Positions 53,262 to 62,839 of a DNA stretch of 64,000 nucleotides are shown piece after piece. Both the position numbers and the translations under genes were made by a program. Source of the stretch: Candidatus Arthromitus sp. SFB-turkey (lineage in GTDB: Bacteria; Bacillota; Clostridia; Clostridiales; Clostridiaceae); contig NZ_LXFF01000009.1 in NCBI RefSeq assembly GCF_001655775.1, positions 1-64,000 of the forward strand, read 5' to 3'. The stretch's first letter is position 1. Every line of letters starts with the position of its first letter. The notes below the pieces were generated by a model. That model saw only the letters and a list, made by a program, of their open reading frames with translations. It ran no database searches and was not told where the DNA came from.

Positions 53262-54438
53262 TTTAAAAAATAAACTTGAAAATATAAAAAACAACAACCT
53301 TTTAAGAAATTTTTATGAGTTTTCCTCACCTCAAAATAAAAATATAACTTTAAATGATAAAAACTTTTTATTGTTTTCATCAAATAATTATTTAGGATTT
53401 TGCACAGATTCAGAGCTAAAAATTTCTTCTATAGAAACTATAAATAAATTTGGAGTAGGATCTGGTGGGTCAAGACTTACAACAGGAACAACAACTCTGC
53501 ATAGAGAATGTGAAAATTTAATTTCAAAATTTAAAAATAAGGAAGATTCTATTTTATATAGTTCAGGGTACTTATGTAACGTAGGTTCAATTTCTTCGTT
53601 ATTTTATGAAGACTTTGTTATTTTTTCAGATGAATTAAACCACTCAAGTATAATATCTGGAATTAAATTAACTAAATCAAAATGCGTCATTTACAAACAT
53701 TCTGATATTAATGATTTAACCAAAAAAATAAAAGAAAATTCATCTATTGAAAAAAAAATAATAATAACTGATGGTGTTTTTAGCATGGACGGGGATATTT
53801 GTAAACTAAATGATTTAATGGAAATTTGTTATAAATTTAATTGCTATTTATACATAGATGATGCTCATTCAACTGGAGTTCTTGGAAAAACAGGTGCTGG
53901 TACTTGTGAACATTTTAATATATCAGATGAAAAAATTATATTAATGGGAACAGGAAGCAAAGCCCTAGGATGCGTTGGAGGATTTATTTCTTCAAACTCT
54001 TTAATTATAGATTATTTAAAAAACACATCAAAAACATTTATTTTTTCAACTTCTCAAACACCTGAAAATGCAAAAACTCTATCAAATGCAATAATTAAAT
54101 GCACTGAATATGAATCTCAAAGAGATTATTTAAAAAAGTTAAGTGTATACCTAAGAAACTCTCTTAGAGATATTGGTTATTCCGTCATAGATGGAATAAC
54201 ACCAATTATTCCTTTAATTTTAAAAGATGAAAAATTATGTTTAATCTTTCAAAAAGAGTTAATGAATAAAAATATATTTTTAACTCCCATAAGGCCTCCT
54301 TCTGTTCCTAAAAATACAAGTAGGCTAAGGATAACATTATGTTGTAATCACACATACGAAGATATAAACTATTTAATAGACTGTTTAAAAAGTCTTTATT
54401 TAAAATATGAAAAACAAATAAAAGGGGAAATTTTATGA
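53254..54438 (+). CDS. bioF: 8-amino-7-oxononanoate synthase
   Basis: 394 residues. PLP marks are FSSNNYLGF, GSGGSRLTTGTTTLHRECE, IDDAHSTGVLG and the PLP Lys in LMGTGSKALGCVGGF. The enzyme joins pimeloyl-CoA and alanine to give 8-amino-7-oxononanoate, CO2 and CoA. The gene overlaps bioW by 8 bases and bioB by 4, so translation is coupled through the operon. Confidence 0.94.
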   Translation: MFDLKNKLENIKNNNLLRNFYEFSSPQNKNITLNDKNFLLFSSNNYLGFCTDSELKISSIETINKFGVGSGGSRLTTGTTTLHRECENLISKFKNKEDSILYSSGYLCNVGSISSLFYEDFVIFSDELNHSSIISGIKLTKSKCVIYKHSDINDLTKKIKENSSIEKKIIITDGVFSMDGDICKLNDLMEICYKFNCYLYIDDAHSTGVLGKTGAGTCEHFNISDEKIILMGTGSKALGCVGGFISSNSLIIDYLKNTSKTFIFSTSQTPENAKTLSNAIIKCTEYESQRDYLKKLSVYLRNSLRDIGYSVIDGITPIIPLILKDEKLCLIFQKELMNKNIFLTPIRPPSVPKNTSRLRITLCCNHTYEDINYLIDCLKSLYLKYEKQIKGEIL

Positions 54439-55421
54439 TAAATAAAATATTAAGTTTAAGAGACAAAATAATAAATGGATATGAAATAACCTTTGAAGAA
54501 GCAAAAGAGTTAATAGAAATTGATCACGTAAATGATTTAAATTCTATGAATGCTCTTATAGATTCAGCAAATGAAATTAGAAAAACCTTTTCTGGAAACA
54601 ATCTAGATCTTTGTACAATTATGAATGTTAAAAATGGAAATTGTTCAGAAGATTGTAAATATTGCGCTCAATCAGCACATTATAAAACAAATATAACTCC
54701 TTATGCTTTCTTAGAAGAAAAAGAGATAATTGAAAGAGCGAAAGAAGTTGAAAAAAAAGGTGCTCACAAATTTTCAATGGTTTCAAGTGGACGTGGCCCT
54801 TCTGACTCTGAAATTAATAAAATATGTTCAATATATGAAAAACTAAAAGAAGAAACAAATATATCTCTTTGTGGATCATTTGGAATCCTAAAAGAAGGAC
54901 AAGCAGAAAAATTAAAAGAAGCAGGAATAACAATGTATCACCACAATCTAGAATCTTCTAAAGAATTTTATAAAAATTTATGTTCAACCCACACTTTTGA
55001 AGATAGAGTAAACACAATAAAACTTGTTCAAAAAGCAGGTCTTAAAGTATGTAGTGGCGGAATACTTGGAATGGGTGAAACTCCAATAGATAGAATAAAT
55101 TTAGCATTTGAGCTTAAAAAATTAAATGTTGATTCAGTTCCTGTAAATATTTTAACAAAAGTTCCTGGAACTCCTTATGAAAATAATGAGCCATTACATA
55201 AAATGGAAATTATTAAAACAATTGCCGTATTTAGACTTATTCTTCCAAAAGCTCAAATTAGATATGCAGGAGGAAGAATGCAACTTGAAGAACTTCAAGA
55301 ACTAGGACTTAAAGCTGGAGTTAATGCAATGCTTACTGGAGATTTTCTAACAACAACTGGAAGTAATATAGATAAGGATAAAGAACTTGCAAAGCGTATG
55401 GAGTTTTCAATAACAAAATGA
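54435..55421 (+). CDS. bioB: biotin synthase
   Basis: 328 residues, full length. A radical SAM cluster is C-x3-C-x2-C in NCSEDCKYCAQSAHY. MYHHNLESSKEF, CSGGILGMGETPIDRI and GGRMQLEELQ are further conserved blocks. It inserts sulfur into dethiobiotin, the last step of biotin synthesis. The ATG overlaps bioF by 4 bases; the downstream bioD starts 4 bases inside its end. Confidence 0.96.
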   Translation: MINKILSLRDKIINGYEITFEEAKELIEIDHVNDLNSMNALIDSANEIRKTFSGNNLDLCTIMNVKNGNCSEDCKYCAQSAHYKTNITPYAFLEEKEIIERAKEVEKKGAHKFSMVSSGRGPSDSEINKICSIYEKLKEETNISLCGSFGILKEGQAEKLKEAGITMYHHNLESSKEFYKNLCSTHTFEDRVNTIKLVQKAGLKVCSGGILGMGETPIDRINLAFELKKLNVDSVPVNILTKVPGTPYENNEPLHKMEIIKTIAVFRLILPKAQIRYAGGRMQLEELQELGLKAGVNAMLTGDFLTTTGSNIDKDKELAKRMEFSITK

Positions 55422-56083
55422 AAAAATTCTTTATAACAGGAACAGATACAGACATAGGAAAAACTTTTGTAAGCTCACTACTATTTAACAATTTAAATGA
55501 AAACACTTGTTATTACAAACCTGTACAAACAGGATGTGCATTTGAAAAAGAAACTTTAATAATTCCAGATTTAGATTTTGTAAAAAATAATTCAAAATTT
55601 AAAAAAAGTGAAAATTTTTATTGTTCATACCCACTAAAATACTCCCTATCTCCCCACCTATCTTGTAAAAAAACAAATACAGAAATAAATGTTTCAAAAA
55701 TTATAAGTGATTATAAAAATCTTGAAAACAAATTTAAAAACATAATAGTGGAAGGAGCTGGAGGGGTTTTTACACCTATAAACGAAAACAATTATTTCAT
55801 TTATAATTTAATAAAAGATTTAAATTTAAATACAATTGTAGTTACAAGTACAAAAATAGGAACTATAAACCACACAATATTAACCTTAAACCATTTAAAA
55901 CAAACTGGTATTAAAATTTCTGGAATCGTGTTTAATAAATTTAAAAATACCTATTATGAAAAAGATAATATAGACTTTATAAAAAACTACTCTAAAATAT
56001 CAAACACTTTAATATTACCTGTGCAAGAAGAAAATTCAAATTTAATATGTAATGAAGTATTAAATTTTATAAACAGTATATAG
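55418..56083 (+). CDS. bioD: dethiobiotin synthetase
   Basis: 221 residues. Walker A FITGTDTDIGKTFVSSLLF at the N-terminus, YKPVQTGC, and VEGAGGVFTPINENN are typical. The enzyme closes the ureido ring of 7,8-diaminononanoate with CO2 and ATP to give dethiobiotin. It starts 4 bases before the end of bioB and is followed after 12 bases by bioA. Confidence 0.95.
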   Translation: MKKFFITGTDTDIGKTFVSSLLFNNLNENTCYYKPVQTGCAFEKETLIIPDLDFVKNNSKFKKSENFYCSYPLKYSLSPHLSCKKTNTEINVSKIISDYKNLENKFKNIIVEGAGGVFTPINENNYFIYNLIKDLNLNTIVVTSTKIGTINHTILTLNHLKQTGIKISGIVFNKFKNTYYEKDNIDFIKNYSKISNTLILPVQEENSNLICNEVLNFINSI

Positions 56084-56095
56084 GAGGAATGTATT

Positions 56096-57439
56096 TTGGA
56101 TCCGCTTCAAAAAAAAGACTTAGAAAATATATGGCATCCCTGCTCACAAATGAAAGATTATGAAAATTTTCCACCAATAATAATAGACAAAGGGGAAGGA
56201 ATTTATTTATATGACATACACGGAAAACACTATATAGACGCAATATCTTCATGGTGGGTAAATCTTTTTGGACATAACAATAAAAGAATAAATAATGCAC
56301 TAAAAAAACAAGTTGATTCCCTTGAACATGTTATATTTTCAAATTTTTCACACAAACCTGCAATAGAATTATCTGAAAAAATACTAGAGGTTTCCCCAAA
56401 AGGATTATCTAAAATCTTTTTTGGAGATAACGGCTCTTCTGCTGTTGAAATTTCACTTAAACTAAGTTTTCAATATCATAAACAAATAGGATTTAAAAAT
56501 AAAACAAAGTTTATTTCTTTAAAAGATGGATATCACGGAGAAACAATAGGTGCTCTTTCCGTTTCAAAAACCCCTCTTTATTCAGAAATATATAATGAAA
56601 TTCTAATACAAACTATAGAAGTTAATTCACCTAACTGTTTTAGATGCCCTTATTTAAAGACTAGAGAAACTTGCAACACAGAATGTTTTCTAGAAATGGA
56701 GAAAACAATAAAAGAAAATCATCAAGATATAACAGCAGTAATTATAGAACCTATGGTTCAATGTGCTTCTGGAATGAAAATGTATCCTAAAGAGTATTTA
56801 ATAAAATTAAGGGAACTAACAAAACTTTATAATATTAACTTAATTGCTGATGAAATAGCAGTTGGTTTTGGAAGAACTGGAAAATTTTTTGGAGTAGATC
56901 ACGCAAACATAACTCCAGATATAATGTGCGTATCTAAAGGACTTACTGGAGGATACCTACCATTATCACTGGTCATTACAACAAACGAAATATACAACGC
57001 ATTTTATGACGACTATGAAAAATTAAAATCTTTTCTTCATTCACACAGCTATTCTGGAAATCCCCTTGCATGTTCTGTAGCAATAGAGACATTAAACATA
57101 TTCAAAGAGGAAAATACTTTAGATAAGTTAAAACATAAATCTAAATATTTAAAAAATTCCGTAGAAAATCTTTTCAAAGATTTAGATTATGTTGGAGAAA
57201 TTCGATCAATGGGTATGATTTGTGCAATTGAACTTGTAAAAGATAAAAAATCCAAGGAACCTTTTGATTTTAAAGATAGAATTGGATATAAAATTTATAA
57301 AATAGCACTAGAAAATTCTCTAATATTAAGACCTTTAGGAAATGTTTTATATTTTATGCCACCATACATTATAACAAATCAGCAAATCGATGAAATGATA
57401 AATATAGCACTTTTTTCATATAAAAAATTTTTCAAATAA
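56096..57439 (+). CDS. bioA: adenosylmethionine-8-amino-7-oxononanoate aminotransferase
   Basis: 447 residues. IWHPCSQMKDYENFPP at the N-terminus is the BioA mark for SAM-dependent members. The class III aminotransferase core has FGDNGSSAVEISLKL, GYHGETIGALS, IADEIAVGFGRTG and the PLP Lys in CVSKGLTGGYLPLS. It makes 7,8-diaminononanoate. The start is TTG at 56096, six bases after AGGAGGAA. Last gene of the operon, with its terminator shared with the convergent gene. Confidence 0.95.
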   Translation: MDPLQKKDLENIWHPCSQMKDYENFPPIIIDKGEGIYLYDIHGKHYIDAISSWWVNLFGHNNKRINNALKKQVDSLEHVIFSNFSHKPAIELSEKILEVSPKGLSKIFFGDNGSSAVEISLKLSFQYHKQIGFKNKTKFISLKDGYHGETIGALSVSKTPLYSEIYNEILIQTIEVNSPNCFRCPYLKTRETCNTECFLEMEKTIKENHQDITAVIIEPMVQCASGMKMYPKEYLIKLRELTKLYNINLIADEIAVGFGRTGKFFGVDHANITPDIMCVSKGLTGGYLPLSLVITTNEIYNAFYDDYEKLKSFLHSHSYSGNPLACSVAIETLNIFKEENTLDKLKHKSKYLKNSVENLFKDLDYVGEIRSMGMICAIELVKDKKSKEPFDFKDRIGYKIYKIALENSLILRPLGNVLYFMPPYIITNQQIDEMINIALFSYKKFFK

Positions 57440-57466
57440 AAAGGTAGCCAATTAGGCTACCTTTTT
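57438..57466. terminator. shared terminator of the biotin operon and the GH89 gene
   Basis: Perfect 12-base arms AAAAAGGTAGCC (57438-57449) and GGCTACCTTTTT (57455-57466) with a 5-base loop. A and T runs lie on both sides. It includes the bioA stop and the stop of the convergent gene (57465). Confidence 0.85.
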
Positions 57467-60173
57467 ATCTAAATAAAGAGCTTATTGCATAAATTATATT
57501 TGCTAAAAATGAAAATTTACTTTTTTTAACTGATGCATCTACTATAACAAGTTCTATTAACTCTTTTAAGCTTTTATTGCTTTTGTTAAACTCTAAGGAT
57601 TTATCATCATATACCCAATTTAAATCAAACCTATAAGTGTCATATTTATCTCCACTATTATCAACATTTTCTTGCAATAAAATTTCATCAAAATAATTTT
57701 TCCACCTATTATAATACAAATTTCCTATAAGCTCATAAAAATCCGTATTAGCATAATCCCTAAGACCATCATCTTCAGATACAAGTTTATCATACCAAGT
57801 TGTTAAAATTGTTTTCTTATTATACTTTAATGTATCTTCAAAATAATCGTCATATCCAAACTTTTCTATGTCATTAATCATTTTAGATAAACTCTTATTA
57901 TCATTGTAAGATAAAATATTTGCTTGTAAATTTATTAAATACAAAAATTTATCTTTTAAAATTTTTAATTCCTCAAAATTATTTTCTTCGTATACTTTTT
58001 TTATATCCTCATAATAATCATAAGATAAATTAACAATAACTTGACTTGCAATATCTATTAAATCATTAATGTAAAACTCATTATATTTAAATTCATCATA
58101 AACCGAAAAATAAATGCTCAGTGCCTTTTCCAAAATATCAGAATTATAATTTTTATGTATACTTCCCCATTTAGATGAACTAGTAACATTCATAGAAGGT
58201 CTAGAATTTATAATTGATTCAGATGCTCCTTCATGATAAGTTTCTGTAGTCGCATTATACACTGTATCTAAAAGTATATAAAATCCTTCAACTAATTTAT
58301 CACTATATCCACCATATCTATTTGTCACATATCTATTAACAAATTCATCTATCTCAATTTTATCTTGAAATATAAGTTCAGTAGCCAATTCATCTATAAA
58401 ATCATTATAACCAACAGCTTCTGACGTATGCCCAATTCCTACTAAAAATTGCGCATTATCTTTTGCTTCATAAAACTCATTAATCGTATGCCTAGCATGA
58501 CCATAAAGTCCACCTCTACCACCAAAATTATTTAATATCCCAAAAATCCAATTTGAACTATCAAACTCTTTATTTTCCCAAGACATACCATTAAACTTAG
58601 AAGTACCTTTCCACTTGATATTAAGTTGAGAATGAAGATCTACTATTATCACATTTTCTTTATCAAGATGAGCTATACTCTCAGATGATGGATTATGTCC
58701 CCAAGATTGTATCATCCATATAGAATTATCACTTTCATTTTTTTTCAATGTATCTAACACTTTCTTTGAAACATATTTCACATCATACCCATATGAATTA
58801 CTGCCTTCATGAAATAAATCTCCTGCAAAATATTGAGTTTTTCCTAAAACTTCTCTTTGCTTTTCATAAAATACTTTAGCCAATGTTTCATAATCATTAT
58901 TGTTAAAATTCACTCTATCAGGACCTTTTATTTTACTCCAATACCCTCCTTGTAAAATCTCAAAACCCGAATTTTCTTTAAACGGAAAATATCCTATATA
59001 AGTCTGATGAATTGGAGATATTTCAAATTCTTTCATTCTATTTTGTATCATCATAGAAAGTTCAGCTCTATCTTCAAACCAATCTGGCGTAAGTTCCCCT
59101 CCAATTCTACTTATATTTCCCATATACATCCAGGGTAAATATATTGGAGATGTTAAATAATTTACTATCTCAGAAAATGAAAATCCAAACTCTTTTAAAA
59201 ATCTTCGGATAACCTCTTCATGACCAACCAAATTTAACGCAACATTAAAACCATTTAGAGCCATCCAATCTATTTCTCTTTCCCAATCTTCAAAATCCCA
59301 ATAAGCCATGGTATAACCATAAGCTACATAATTATAATTATACCTATATTTAATATCTACTATTTTTTCTACAACCCCTTCTATTTGAGGCATAGGAAGA
59401 ACCACTTTTAATTTACCACTACCAAATCTAGCAAAAGTTTGATTTAAATAATGTTCAAAATAATAATTAAGAGCAATAGCTAAAGAATTAGAATTATTCC
59501 CCTCAATTACGATTTTACCTTCATTACTTGACAATCTAAAATAATCATACCCCTTATCATTTGGTAAAAGTAATACATCAAAAAACTTTATGTACTCTTC
59601 TCCTAAAATACGTGAAATCAAACCTTCAATTGCTTCTTTATAATCTTTTTTACTTTCTTCATAAACAACTTCATTAATTTCAGGTTCTTCTTTTTCTATC
59701 TCAATATTATTTATTCTAACATCTTTTTCATCTAAAAAAGAAATTTCCTTTATATGTACAAAATCTTCACTTTCACTAGATACTACACGAATTTTAATAA
59801 ATTGATCATCTATAGATACCTTTGCAATCTCAGTATTATCATCTACTATTTTCTTTTTAAATTCAACTTCATTATAACGGTACCCATCATCACTTGAATA
59901 AATTTTATATTCATAATTATTTAAAACATCATCAAAAACAAATTTGATATTCCTAATCTTTTTATAATCTTCTAACTTAAACTCTAAATAGTTAGTAAAA
60001 TCCGGTAACACAAAAAAAGTACCTTCATCACCATCTATTAAGTTATTTATATCATGCTCAAAACTATGTATATAATCTGTATTAACCAAATTTTTTGAAC
60101 TAACTCCAGTAACATCTATAATTACAATAAACATTACTAATAATAAAATTATCAATCCCTTAATAATTTTCAT
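57465..60173 (-). CDS. secreted GH89 alpha-N-acetylglucosaminidase
   Basis: 902 residues. A signal peptide (about 1-27) is followed by a discoidin-like carbohydrate-binding domain (about 30-150), the NAGLU N-terminal domain (about 170-260), a TIM barrel (about 265-590) and an all-helical C-terminal part. Typical GH89 blocks are YNYVAYGYTMAYWDFEDWEREIDWMALNGFN-like (keys AYWDFEDWEREIDWMALNG), GGYWSKI, and NNFGGRGGLYGH. The catalytic glutamates should be in FAGDLFHEGS (acid/base) and GIGHTSEAVGYND (nucleophile). The enzyme releases terminal alpha-linked GlcNAc, as found on gastric-type mucin and heparan. The short hydrophobic end, FSFLANIIYAISSLF, may tether it. Confidence 0.92.
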   Translation of the reverse strand: MKIIKGLIILLLVMFIVIIDVTGVSSKNLVNTDYIHSFEHDINNLIDGDEGTFFVLPDFTNYLEFKLEDYKKIRNIKFVFDDVLNNYEYKIYSSDDGYRYNEVEFKKKIVDDNTEIAKVSIDDQFIKIRVVSSESEDFVHIKEISFLDEKDVRINNIEIEKEEPEINEVVYEESKKDYKEAIEGLISRILGEEYIKFFDVLLLPNDKGYDYFRLSSNEGKIVIEGNNSNSLAIALNYYFEHYLNQTFARFGSGKLKVVLPMPQIEGVVEKIVDIKYRYNYNYVAYGYTMAYWDFEDWEREIDWMALNGFNVALNLVGHEEVIRRFLKEFGFSFSEIVNYLTSPIYLPWMYMGNISRIGGELTPDWFEDRAELSMMIQNRMKEFEISPIHQTYIGYFPFKENSGFEILQGGYWSKIKGPDRVNFNNNDYETLAKVFYEKQREVLGKTQYFAGDLFHEGSNSYGYDVKYVSKKVLDTLKKNESDNSIWMIQSWGHNPSSESIAHLDKENVIIVDLHSQLNIKWKGTSKFNGMSWENKEFDSSNWIFGILNNFGGRGGLYGHARHTINEFYEAKDNAQFLVGIGHTSEAVGYNDFIDELATELIFQDKIEIDEFVNRYVTNRYGGYSDKLVEGFYILLDTVYNATTETYHEGASESIINSRPSMNVTSSSKWGSIHKNYNSDILEKALSIYFSVYDEFKYNEFYINDLIDIASQVIVNLSYDYYEDIKKVYEENNFEELKILKDKFLYLINLQANILSYNDNKSLSKMINDIEKFGYDDYFEDTLKYNKKTILTTWYDKLVSEDDGLRDYANTDFYELIGNLYYNRWKNYFDEILLQENVDNSGDKYDTYRFDLNWVYDDKSLEFNKSNKSLKELIELVIVDASVKKSKFSFLANIIYAISSLFR

Positions 60174-60189
60174 AAAATTATATCTCCAA

Positions 60190-60221
60190 AAAACACTAAT
60201 GGCATTATAAAAATGCCATTA
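60190..60221 (-). terminator. terminator of the mazEF pair
   Basis: TAATGGCATT (60197-60206) pairs exactly with AATGCCATTA (60212-60221), loop of 5. On the minus strand a GTGTTTTTT tail follows. It lies about 45 bases after the toxin stop. Confidence 0.75.
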
Positions 60222-60266
60222 AGAATATATAATCTGTAAATCAGAATCAATAAATTAATCAAAAAT

Positions 60267-60611
60267 TTAATTCAGTCCCAAACTTACAAATAATGCCTTA
60301 TTAACTTTTTTCATATCATTAAATGTCATATGTCCTATTTTTTCTTTAAGTCTCTTTTTATCCAAGGTCCTTATTTGTTCAAGCAAAACCACTGAATCTT
60401 TATTTAATCCATATTCTTCTGATGAAATTTCCACATGTGTAGGTAACTTAGCCTTATTAATTTGCGAAGTTATAGCTCCTACTATAACAGTAGGACTATA
60501 CTTATTTCCAATATCATTTTGAATTATTATAACGGGTCTTATTCCTCCCTGTTCTGAACCTATAACAGGACTCAAATCAGCATAGAATATGTCCCCTCTT
60601 TTTACTACCAT
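60267..60611 (-). CDS. ndoA: MazF/PemK-family endoribonuclease toxin (EndoA/NdoA)
   Basis: 114 residues, starting [27 protein letters not shown]. The active-site Arg in [10 protein letters not shown] and Thr in VGAITSQI, and [13 protein letters not shown], match Bacillus NdoA, an mRNA interferase that cuts at UACAU-type sites in single-stranded RNA. An ATG three codons upstream is in frame, but the family N-terminus argues for 60611. There is no clear ribosome site; the start is 35 bases inside the antitoxin gene, so it is probably translated by coupling to it. Confidence 0.92.
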   Translation of the reverse strand: MVVKRGDIFYADLSPVIGSEQGGIRPVIIIQNDIGNKYSPTVIVGAITSQINKAKLPTHVEISSEEYGLNKDSVVLLEQIRTLDKKRLKEKIGHMTFNDMKKVNKALFVSLGLN

Positions 60612-60876
60612 CGTAGTCATCTAAATTATCACTCTCCGAAAGCCTTATCTCATATTTAACTAACTCTTCAAAAACTGAGAAAAATCCACATTCAGACAAT
60701 TCTACATTTATTTCTCCCATAGCTTCATATTCTCTTCCAATAGTTTCCCAATTTTTTCTTCTGATAAATATTAATATGACACTTCTTAAACTTATGCTAC
60801 CTTTTTGTATTAACTTAATATCCATGACTTGAGGCTTGGAGAAAGGCTTTAAAAAAGTACTTATTGATTTATTCAC
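60577..60876 (-). CDS. ndoAI: MazE-like antitoxin (EndoAI/NdoAI) with an unusual N-terminus
   Basis: 99 residues. The C-terminal half, [20 protein letters not shown] then [10 protein letters not shown], matches the toxin-binding tail of clostridial and bacillus MazE-like proteins. The N-terminal half should be a ribbon-helix-helix domain but is only barely like one: [20 protein letters not shown], then LRSVILIF. Its DNA-binding role may be lost or altered. The start is GTG at 60876, ten bases after GGGGG. It overlaps the toxin gene by 35 bases. Confidence 0.8.
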   Translation of the reverse strand: MNKSISTFLKPFSKPQVMDIKLIQKGSISLRSVILIFIRRKNWETIGREYEAMGEINVELSECGFFSVFEELVKYEIRLSESDNLDDYDGSKKRGHILC

Positions 60877-60983
60877 TTCAGAAGTACCCCCACAACAATT
60901 ATAATTAAATTCATAATTTAATTACGTACTTCTTAAATTATATACCAACTTCTATAAATTTACAACTTTATAAAATACACTAC

Positions 60984-62138
60984 TTATAAAATATATTCTC
61001 TAATGTTAACAATTTCATCATTACTTAGATAAATTCTAGGAACCTTTCTCCTTATACCACACAAAACTTCATAACAAATAGTTTGACCAAAATCAGCTAT
61101 ATCATTTGCATATATTCTTTTACCCATTATTTCTCCCATAAGCAAAACTTCATCAAAAAGCTTAACACCTCTAATATGAGTAATATCTATCATAAAATGA
61201 TCCATACATATATTACCAACAATATTAGAATAGCATCCATTTAATATAACTTTACCTTTATTTGATAAATACCTTGGATACCCATATCCATATCCAACAT
61301 TAATAGTTGCAATTATGCCTTCTTTATCTGCTTTATAAGTTTTCCCATATCCGATAAATTCTCCTTTATGTACTCTTTTTATATGTACAACTCTAGCCTT
61401 CAAGTTCATAATGGGCTTAAATTTTATACTTTTGTTCTTTATACCATTATTATATCCATACAATAAAAGTCCTGGTCTTATACAATTTAAATATTCAAAT
61501 TTAAAATTTATACTTCCAGCACTATTACACATATGTTTATATTTTATATTTAGTTTTAATTTATCTAGATTATTACAAAACAATTCAAATAATTTATATT
61601 GTCTCATGGTATAACTAGCATCTTCACTATCTGCATCAGAAAAATGAGAGTATATTCCCTCAACTTCAAAAAAAGGATTTCTGAATATATTATTTACAAT
61701 TTCGTAATTTTCATCACTTGCAAATAATCCCACTCTTCCCATTCCAGTTTCAACCTTTATATGCACTTTTAATTTTTTATTTATCTTCGATAACTCTCCC
61801 AATAATAAAATGGCATACTCAAAGCTAGTTATAGTTTGAGTAAGCCTATAATTTAAAAGTTCATATAAATATTCTATAGGAGTAACACCCATTATTAAAA
61901 TAGGTACATTTATACCTGATTTTCTTAACTCTATAGCTTCTCCTATATGACCAACAGCTAACATTTCAATATTATTTTCAATTAATTTTTTTGAAATCTC
62001 TACAGCACCATGACCATAAGCATCATCTTTAACAACTGCTATAATCTTTTGATTTCCATTAACACTTCTAATAAGTTCTAAATTATGTACCAAATTATCT
62101 AAATTTATTTCAGCATAAACATTCTTATAAAACTTCAT
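60984..62138 (-). CDS. alr: alanine racemase
   Basis: 384 residues. The PLP Lys37 is in IIAVVKDDAYGHGAV, with the usual VKxxAYGHG pattern altered to Asp-Asp; the substrate Arg/Tyr regions HIKVETGMGRVGL, CNSAGSINF and RPGLLLYGY are present, and the other catalytic Tyr sits in FIGYGKTYKADKEG. It makes D-Ala for peptidoglycan and, in spores, can convert the germinant L-alanine. AGGAGA lies seven bases before ATG 62138, so the fourteen codons upstream are left out. It follows the gerS-like gene by 16 bases. Confidence 0.95.
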   Translation of the reverse strand: MKFYKNVYAEINLDNLVHNLELIRSVNGNQKIIAVVKDDAYGHGAVEISKKLIENNIEMLAVGHIGEAIELRKSGINVPILIMGVTPIEYLYELLNYRLTQTITSFEYAILLLGELSKINKKLKVHIKVETGMGRVGLFASDENYEIVNNIFRNPFFEVEGIYSHFSDADSEDASYTMRQYKLFELFCNNLDKLKLNIKYKHMCNSAGSINFKFEYLNCIRPGLLLYGYNNGIKNKSIKFKPIMNLKARVVHIKRVHKGEFIGYGKTYKADKEGIIATINVGYGYGYPRYLSNKGKVILNGCYSNIVGNICMDHFMIDITHIRGVKLFDEVLLMGEIMGKRIYANDIADFGQTICYEVLCGIRRKVPRIYLSNDEIVNIREYIL

Positions 62139-62154
62139 AAAATTGTCTCCTAAA

Positions 62155-62763
62155 TTAATAATCAAATACATTAGAATCAATTTCGTCTAAAACATCGAAA
62201 GTTAAATACTCAATTAAAACTCTTCTGTTACCTTTACTATCAAATATTTCAAGCTTAAGTGGTATATATCTACTACCATCTAAATATAAAGTCGCATAAC
62301 TTATATTTAAATTATTAGTTGGAAGATTAACTTTAGCTCCAAAGAATTTTATCTCCTCTTCATTTTCCACATAAGATTCTTTAAAATACTCTACTTGATC
62401 CATAGAATAAATAAGCTTTATGTACTCATTTAAAAAACAATACTTATAAACCTCATCAAATTCTTCTTCAACAAAATATTCAGTATTGTTCTTTATATCT
62501 TTAACATAAATTTTATCATCTTTATATATATAACTTCGTTCACCTTCTAAATCTAATCTATAACTATTATTAGAACTACTATATTGTTTCAAAAACACAC
62601 TTTCTTCACTTCTATCATTTTTAAAAGTAACTTTAATATCCGCTATATAGTTTTTTAAACTTTTTACATAATCAAACGCTTGTTCTGAGTTTTCTATTTT
62701 TTGTGTTTTACAAGAAGTAACAAATAATAAAAAACCAATAAATAATAAAATAATTTTTTTCAA
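62155..62763 (-). CDS. GerS-like germination-type lipoprotein
   Basis: 202 residues. A lipoprotein signal peptide (LKKIILLFIGFLLFVTSC, with the lipobox Cys at 18) is followed by a LolA-like beta-sheet domain with IADIKVTFKNDR, YRLDLEG and LEIFDSKGNRRVLIEY. In C. difficile, GerS is a lipoprotein needed for cortex hydrolysis during germination and is co-transcribed with an alanine racemase gene; here too the racemase gene follows at once. The likeness is to the fold and the neighbourhood, so a GerS role is inferred. The start is TTG at 62763 behind AAAGGAAG. Confidence 0.7.
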   Translation of the reverse strand: MKKIILLFIGFLLFVTSCKTQKIENSEQAFDYVKSLKNYIADIKVTFKNDRSEESVFLKQYSSSNNSYRLDLEGERSYIYKDDKIYVKDIKNNTEYFVEEEFDEVYKYCFLNEYIKLIYSMDQVEYFKESYVENEEEIKFFGAKVNLPTNNLNISYATLYLDGSRYIPLKLEIFDSKGNRRVLIEYLTFDVLDEIDSNVFDY

Positions 62764-62839
62764 AATAAGTACTTCCTTTCTATAATAATTATAGATAATA
62801 CTTATTCTAATCAATTACTTTTATTACTTTTTAATATTC

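Noticed and set aside
60577-60579. TGA after a terminal Cys of the antitoxin as a second selenocysteine site
   Set aside because: The tail length already fits the family and the frame beyond it runs into the toxin gene; it is an ordinary stop.
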